Shown here: piece after piece, positions 59,437 through 64,000 of the stretch
How positions within the stretch are numbered: the stretch's first letter is position 1
Layout of the letters: every line of letters starts with the position of its first letter
Origin: Stereum hirsutum FP-91666 SS1
Taxonomy: Eukaryota; Basidiomycota; Agaricomycetes; Russulales; Stereaceae
DNA length: 64,000 nt
Reading direction: 5' to 3'
NCBI RefSeq assembly: GCF_000264905.1
Contig: NW_006763132.1
Location: 2,916,023 to 2,980,022, forward strand
Made by a program: the position numbers and the translations under genes
Notes under the pieces: model-generated
Told to the model about the DNA's origin: nothing
Seen by the model: only the letters and a program-made list of their open reading frames with translations
The model's database searches: none

Positions 59437-60906
59437 ACCTTCTTTCCAATCATTTTCGGGTTCGTATCTGCGTACCTCGATCGCTTCGATGTTGTGCCCT
59501 TATTTGAGACCTCAGCAGGAAATCATAGCATCCAGTATCCGTTCTCAGACGGTAGCCAAGGGGCTTCATGCTCCGAAGGGGAGACCAACTCCGTCGAAAT
59601 GCATGGTAGCCAGACTTGGGAAACCGTTGAGCATGGACCTGGAAACACTTTGTACTATACTAATGTGAGCCTCAGCATATTGCAATCTCATTCATAACAG
59701 GCATGCTGATCCTTCTAATACAGTCACCCCTGACAAGATCAGTTGAATATGTCAGTGTGTTCCCAATTTGCACTGTCGTTGAGTCGCAGTCCACTCAGCA
59801 AACCTAACCATGATTGTCCCCAACCAGGCTCTACCTCTGCGTTTCATTCCTGACGGAGCTGTGTTGGGATGTCATGTCCGTCATCCTGGTGATATGATTG
59901 TGAGTGATCCAGTCTTTCAATCCCCGACCCGCAGTGTCGGCGCATATGATTGATACCTTCCTACTATCACAGTCATCCCATCCGTCTCAAGGCCTCGAGA
60001 GAGCACAGGCTACTGTGGTTTGTACACAGAGCTCGGATCTCGGATTTTCGCTCAACAGCTTGGTGATGGACCAAGACTGGAATTATAATAATGGGACCTT
60101 GCGCGCACCGGAAGAAGCAACAGAGAACTTTCCTAAGGGCTCGAACCCGCCACCCTTCAAGTTATCCCGCCAGCTTCCCGTCATTGATGCTGCAACATCC
60201 ATGTCACCGGAGACGGCGGAGATCACTGTACCACAAGGACGCTATTCACACCGCACAAAGAGCTCTCGAACGCGCTACGGATCTCCCAAAACCGCGCAGT
60301 TTGTTGCCTTCGTTAACGCAAACACAGGGAAAGAAGGCATCAATTTTCAAGATATTTTGGGTGGTATGCTAGCGCCACTCTTGAATCCAAACGATATCGT
60401 CCTTGAGGATTGCGGTATCAATATAACTTTCCATGTTCTGGTAAGCACATCCACTCAGCTATGCTACATTCCCAGAATTCGCCGTATCTGAACCTTTCAC
60501 AAACCCTTCATACGTCATTCATTAGTGGGCCGGTTGTATGCCTTGGAAAGCAACACTAAACACGAAGAGGAAGGCCGCTAAGCCAATTACCCGCGCTGAT
60601 CTCGCCAAAAGGATCGGACACGCTCTGAGGAAATTCATGAAGGCAAGCTTCATTCGAGTGCTGTCAGCTCTCGATTGATATATCTTATATGGCTGACTGG
60701 ATCTATAGACTGTGCTCCCTTCACAGTCGTCGACCTCCATCTTACATAGTCTTGCATTACCCCATCCGACTGCCCTGAAGCCTGAGCAAATCGTTCTGCG
60801 ACGCTTCACGCAAGTGACCCATGGCGGATGGCAAGCGGATCTCGCCGCTTTAGTACCTGGAGATGCCACCGACGTACAGCATGGCTACAATACGCTGTTG
60901 GGCTAA
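59437..60906 (+). CDS. Uncharacterised multi-exon protein, 5' end unresolved
   Basis: Function unknown. The exons 59437-59664, 59724-59750, 59828-59899, 59973-60440, 60526-60642 and 60709-60906 are all multiples of three and join in phase 0. They give at least 369 residues, stop TAA at 60904-60906. The first visible exon reads FFPIIFGFVSAYLDRFDVVP and LFETSAGNHSIQYPFSDGSQ and has no ATG; an in-frame stop precedes it, so another exon lies upstream. Later parts read ALPLRFIPDGAVLGCHVRHP, then LGFSLNSLVMDQDWNYNNG and TAQFVAFVNANTGKEGINFQ. The C-terminal part is WAGCMPWKAT, ITRADLAKRIGHALRKFMK and RRFTQVTHGGWQADLAAL. From memory, the ITRAxLA...F and GGWQ pattern marks a family of hypothetical proteins common in Agaricomycetes; moderate confidence. 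The intron at 60643-60708 starts with GC. No signal peptide or helix seen. Confidence 0.62.
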
Positions 60907-61973
60907 TATGTAAGTGGCCTCTTGCTTAGTTCAATTTTACTAGGCAACACGATCGCTGTGTCACCCGTATTGTCTGGATTATCTTTCTCAGCGGCGATGG
61001 GCAGAGCTCACAGGAACGGGATACACCTCTGCGTTCACTCACTGGGCTGTTGAATCTTGGTGTTAGCGAAGTGGCATTGTTTTGAGCTACTAACACTGAA
61101 CAGAACTTTATTACCTCACTCGAGGAACCTCTTCGTGTCTTTCCGGTTGTTCTGACACCCCGCTGATCTTATTTTGCTTTGTGATCATGGCAGGCCACGC
61201 ATCTTCGCGATCATGATCGCCCTCACTGAGGCATCGCGTTAGCATTATGTCATTTTTTCGTTCTGCTATCTCCGAATTTATTCTTGTAAACAATATAGCT
61301 CCTCGTAGTTTTTTTTTGCATAAGTTTGTTTCATTTTGGGTTTTCTCTGCACTGTTGTTTGCTCTGCTGACTCTGACTTTCTCTCTATCTCTCCTTCGAG
61401 TCGTTTCGAGACTCCTCTGTGCTTACAGTGGAACCCTCTACTTTCTTTCTCTTTTACTGTGATCGTTTGTATTGCTTAAAGGACATGTAACCCATATGTA
61501 CTTACACCCATATCTCACGTAGATGTAAAGGGTGTAGTTTAAGTACTACTTGATTACTATCCGGTCTTTTGGATATTGCTTTTGTATTGCTTCATTTCGT
61601 ACGCACCGAGTTAATTTGGATAGTGTATGACGCGGGTGTGATTATTTTATACGATGTAACTGAGTATTATGAGTATGGGAAAGATGTTTGCATAGAAGTG
61701 ATCAAGTACAGTGATCTAAGCAATTGGGCACTCGGGCCACAACTTGGCCACAACCTTTCCAACTCACGCCACACGAGCCGGTCTGATGGCGCGCCTCGAT
61801 AAGGAAAGGGGCAGTCACGATGATGGAGAGGCCAACGCGTGCCCGCTCAAAGATTTGAAGATCGCTTTTCCATTACAACCACCACCAGCATCGTCTATCC
61901 CTCTGAGTTCTCTGTCTTCGCTTTGTGATATTACTAAGACGAATCCAAACCTTGACGACCTAAGGCTTTAACG
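60907..61973. other. Intergenic upstream of DBP5-like gene
   Basis: No supported gene; T-rich stretches around 61250-61450. It contains the DBP5-like promoter, in which I see no clear TATA box. Confidence 0.5.
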
Positions 61974-64000
61974 ATGGAGAAAGACGCTGACGGGTTCTAC
62001 ACTGGTCCTGGTTCCCCTCCTGCTGCTGCTACCGCTGCGCCTAAAGGTGTGTCACATTCGCTCCCCTCTGCTAATTTAAGGCTCTAACGGAGATCTGTTT
62101 CAATGGACGGGCTTCAAACGATAATTTTCCCATGCTACGCTTATGTCGGACTGATATTCGGTGGCGTAATGGAATGGCTGAATAGCTGTTGCTGAGGCGC
62201 CTACACCTGCACCTGGAAAGGATGACGAGAAGAAGGATGAGGAGGAGCCAAAGGGTGCGTTTCATTACTTAATCTGTATTTGTTATCGAGGTGCTGATTG
62301 GCGACATGGTGGTTTGGTTCCCTCTATATAGCTCCTGGAGCCCATAAAGAAACTGCATCTGAGCTGCTGAAGTCATCTTTCGATGTGGAGGTGTGTCATT
62401 TCTCGATTGGTCTTGTACGCACCGCACTATGGTAACGGTACTGATGTACTGGTGATCCATGGACGGCTTCTCTCTCTATTCTCGGCCGTGGGGAGTAGGT
62501 AACACTAGCGGATCAACAACAAGATCCAAATTCGCCTCTGTATAGTGTGAAAACATTCGAGGAGCTTAATCTGTGCGTGCTCTCCACCATTTTTCTCGGT
62601 TTTCTCCATAGCCAATGCGGCTTTGTTCATCAATCGCCTCTGGCAATATGTTTTTCTATGGCGACATCTCTTCCTTACCGTGTATGAAACGGCGAGTGAA
62701 CGGGTCACTGATCTTTCCCTTCTGTTCTGGTCATGTTCTCTTGTGGTGTGCGGCTGTATACATACAGACATGCGGACTTGTTATCTGGTATCTATGCGAT
62801 GGGCTTCACACGACCGTCGAAGATCCAGGAGCGTGCATTACCTCTGCTTCTTGCATCACCGTATGTTTCATCTCTTCGTCTTCCACGTTAAAAAATTTCT
62901 CATTATTCTGTCCGTCCCCTTCACTCTTCCCTTCTCGTCTATTTGTCCACCTTCAAGACCATCACATATGATTGGCCAGTCCCAGTCCGGGACAGGCAAA
63001 ACCGCCGCCTTCGTCCTCGCCATGCTCTCCCGTGTCGACTTCAATATCAACAAGCCACAAGCACTATGTATGGCCCCTTCGCGTGAACTGGCCCGCCAAA
63101 TCATGTCCGTCGTCGTTGCCATGGGCAAGTTTACGCCCGTGCAGACCGAGTTTGCCATCAAGGATGGTTTGCCGAAGGGGGCGTCGAAGGTGACGGCGCA
63201 TATCATTGTGGGGACACCGGGGACGATGACGGATTTGATTCGGAGGAGGGTGATAGATGTGGAGGAGGTGAAAATTCTTGTGCTCGATGAGGCAGATACG
63301 ATGGTGGGACAGGACGGGATGGGTGATCAGACGTTGAGGGTGAAGAAGTACGTGCTCTCCCCTTTCGTATTATCTTCTACATCCTAACTTAGCTTTTCGA
63401 CATTCTATCACTTATACACATTCCTCCCCTTCTTTTTTTGTCGCACAGCTCACTACCGAAAAACAAAAATGTCCAGATTGTCCTGTTTTCGGCCACATTC
63501 CCAAAGCACGTTCATCAGTTCGCTCAGAAGTTCGCACCAAACGCGAATAAGATCGAGCTAAGAAGAAACGAGATCACTGTGGAGAATATCAAGCAATTCT
63601 ATATGGACTGTAAGGACGAGGTCAAGAAGTATGACGTGCTAGTCCAGCTGTATCACATCCTCACCATCGGGCAGAGTATCATCTTCTGCGAGGTATATTT
63701 CTCCTCTCAGCGTACCCACCTCCACTTTTGTTACTTTCGTCGCACGGATCACTTACTTCCTGCCCGCACCCTCTAGCGCCGCGAGACCGCAGATAAAATT
63801 TCCAAACGCATGACCGATGAGGGCCACAAAGTCGCCTCCCTACATGGTGCTAAAGACTCGGCAGAACGAGACGCTATCATTGACAGGTTTAGGGACGGGA
63901 AAGAGAAGGTGCTCATCACGACGAACGTCATCGCGCGGGGGATCGATATCATGCAAGTCAACATGGTGGTGAACTATGATCTGCCGCTCATGAGCGATAG
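61974..64000 (+). CDS. DBP5: ATP-dependent DEAD-box RNA helicase, DBP5 type (3' end outside window)
   Basis: mRNA-export helicase acting at the cytoplasmic face of the nuclear pore, by family knowledge. The ATG at 61974 starts [19 protein letters not shown], then an acidic/Lys-rich leader ([13 protein letters not shown]). The core begins [20 protein letters not shown] and [16 protein letters not shown]. Then come [20 protein letters not shown] (Q motif), [20 protein letters not shown] (motif I), [10 protein letters not shown] (Ia), [20 protein letters not shown] (Ib), VLDEADTMV (motif II DEAD) and [19 protein letters not shown] (motif III SAT). After these are [22 protein letters not shown] joined to [43 protein letters not shown] and [10 protein letters not shown] at the window end. 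At least seven introns, one of about 190 nt. No break seen. Confidence 0.95.

Overview
The window looks like nuclear DNA of a wood- or litter-decay basidiomycete (Agaricomycetes). Genes are cut by many short introns of roughly 50-110 nt, intergenic DNA is modest, and the secreted enzymes attack plant cell wall (a CBM1-GH10 xylanase and a GH43/CBM35 galactanase). All family names rest on motifs read by eye; no database search was run.

Layout. (1) 1-6108, minus strand: three tandem paralogues of an isopenicillin-N-synthase-like 2-oxoglutarate/Fe(II) dioxygenase; the leftmost runs off the window. (2) 6953-11810, minus strand: two trafficking or membrane genes, a DENN-domain protein of the DENND6/AFI1 type and a Frag1/DRAM/Sfk1 multispan protein. 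(3) 13476-20881, plus strand: three secreted proteins in a row, GH43 exo-1,3-galactanase with CBM35, a CDA-fold deaminase, and a CBM1-GH10 xylanase. Each has a TATA-like box about 95-130 bp before its ATG. (4) 20.9-26 kb: one unrecognised five-exon gene on the minus strand, embedded in repeats. These include a 718-bp TA-flanked terminal-inverted-repeat element and a duplicated block of about 175 bp. (5) 25996-32826, plus strand: a canonical Sac7-type RhoGAP and a membrane-anchored GH17 glucanase. (6) 32.8-43.7 kb: gene-poor, with a tRNA-Gly(CCC) at its left edge, an inverted-repeat element and a decayed repeat array. (7) 43770-55818, plus strand: two divergent paralogues of a degenerate RhoGAP-like family, sharing two introns of the same position and phase. 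(8) 56-61 kb: an unrecognised multi-exon gene of a family I associate with Agaricomycetes. (9) 61974-end: DBP5-type DEAD-box RNA helicase, cut by the window edge.

How the genes relate. The GH43 and GH10 genes fit extracellular breakdown of pectin side chains and xylan. GH17, Sac7-type RhoGAP, DENND6 and Frag1/Sfk1 are all tied by family knowledge to wall synthesis, Rho signalling, polarity or the plasma membrane. Nothing in the sequence proves they act together.

The points I would follow first are the degenerate RhoGAP pair (one copy keeps an arginine at the finger position, the other has glutamine), the GC-AG intron and intron presence/absence among the dioxygenase copies, and the TIR element with a second, nested inverted repeat.
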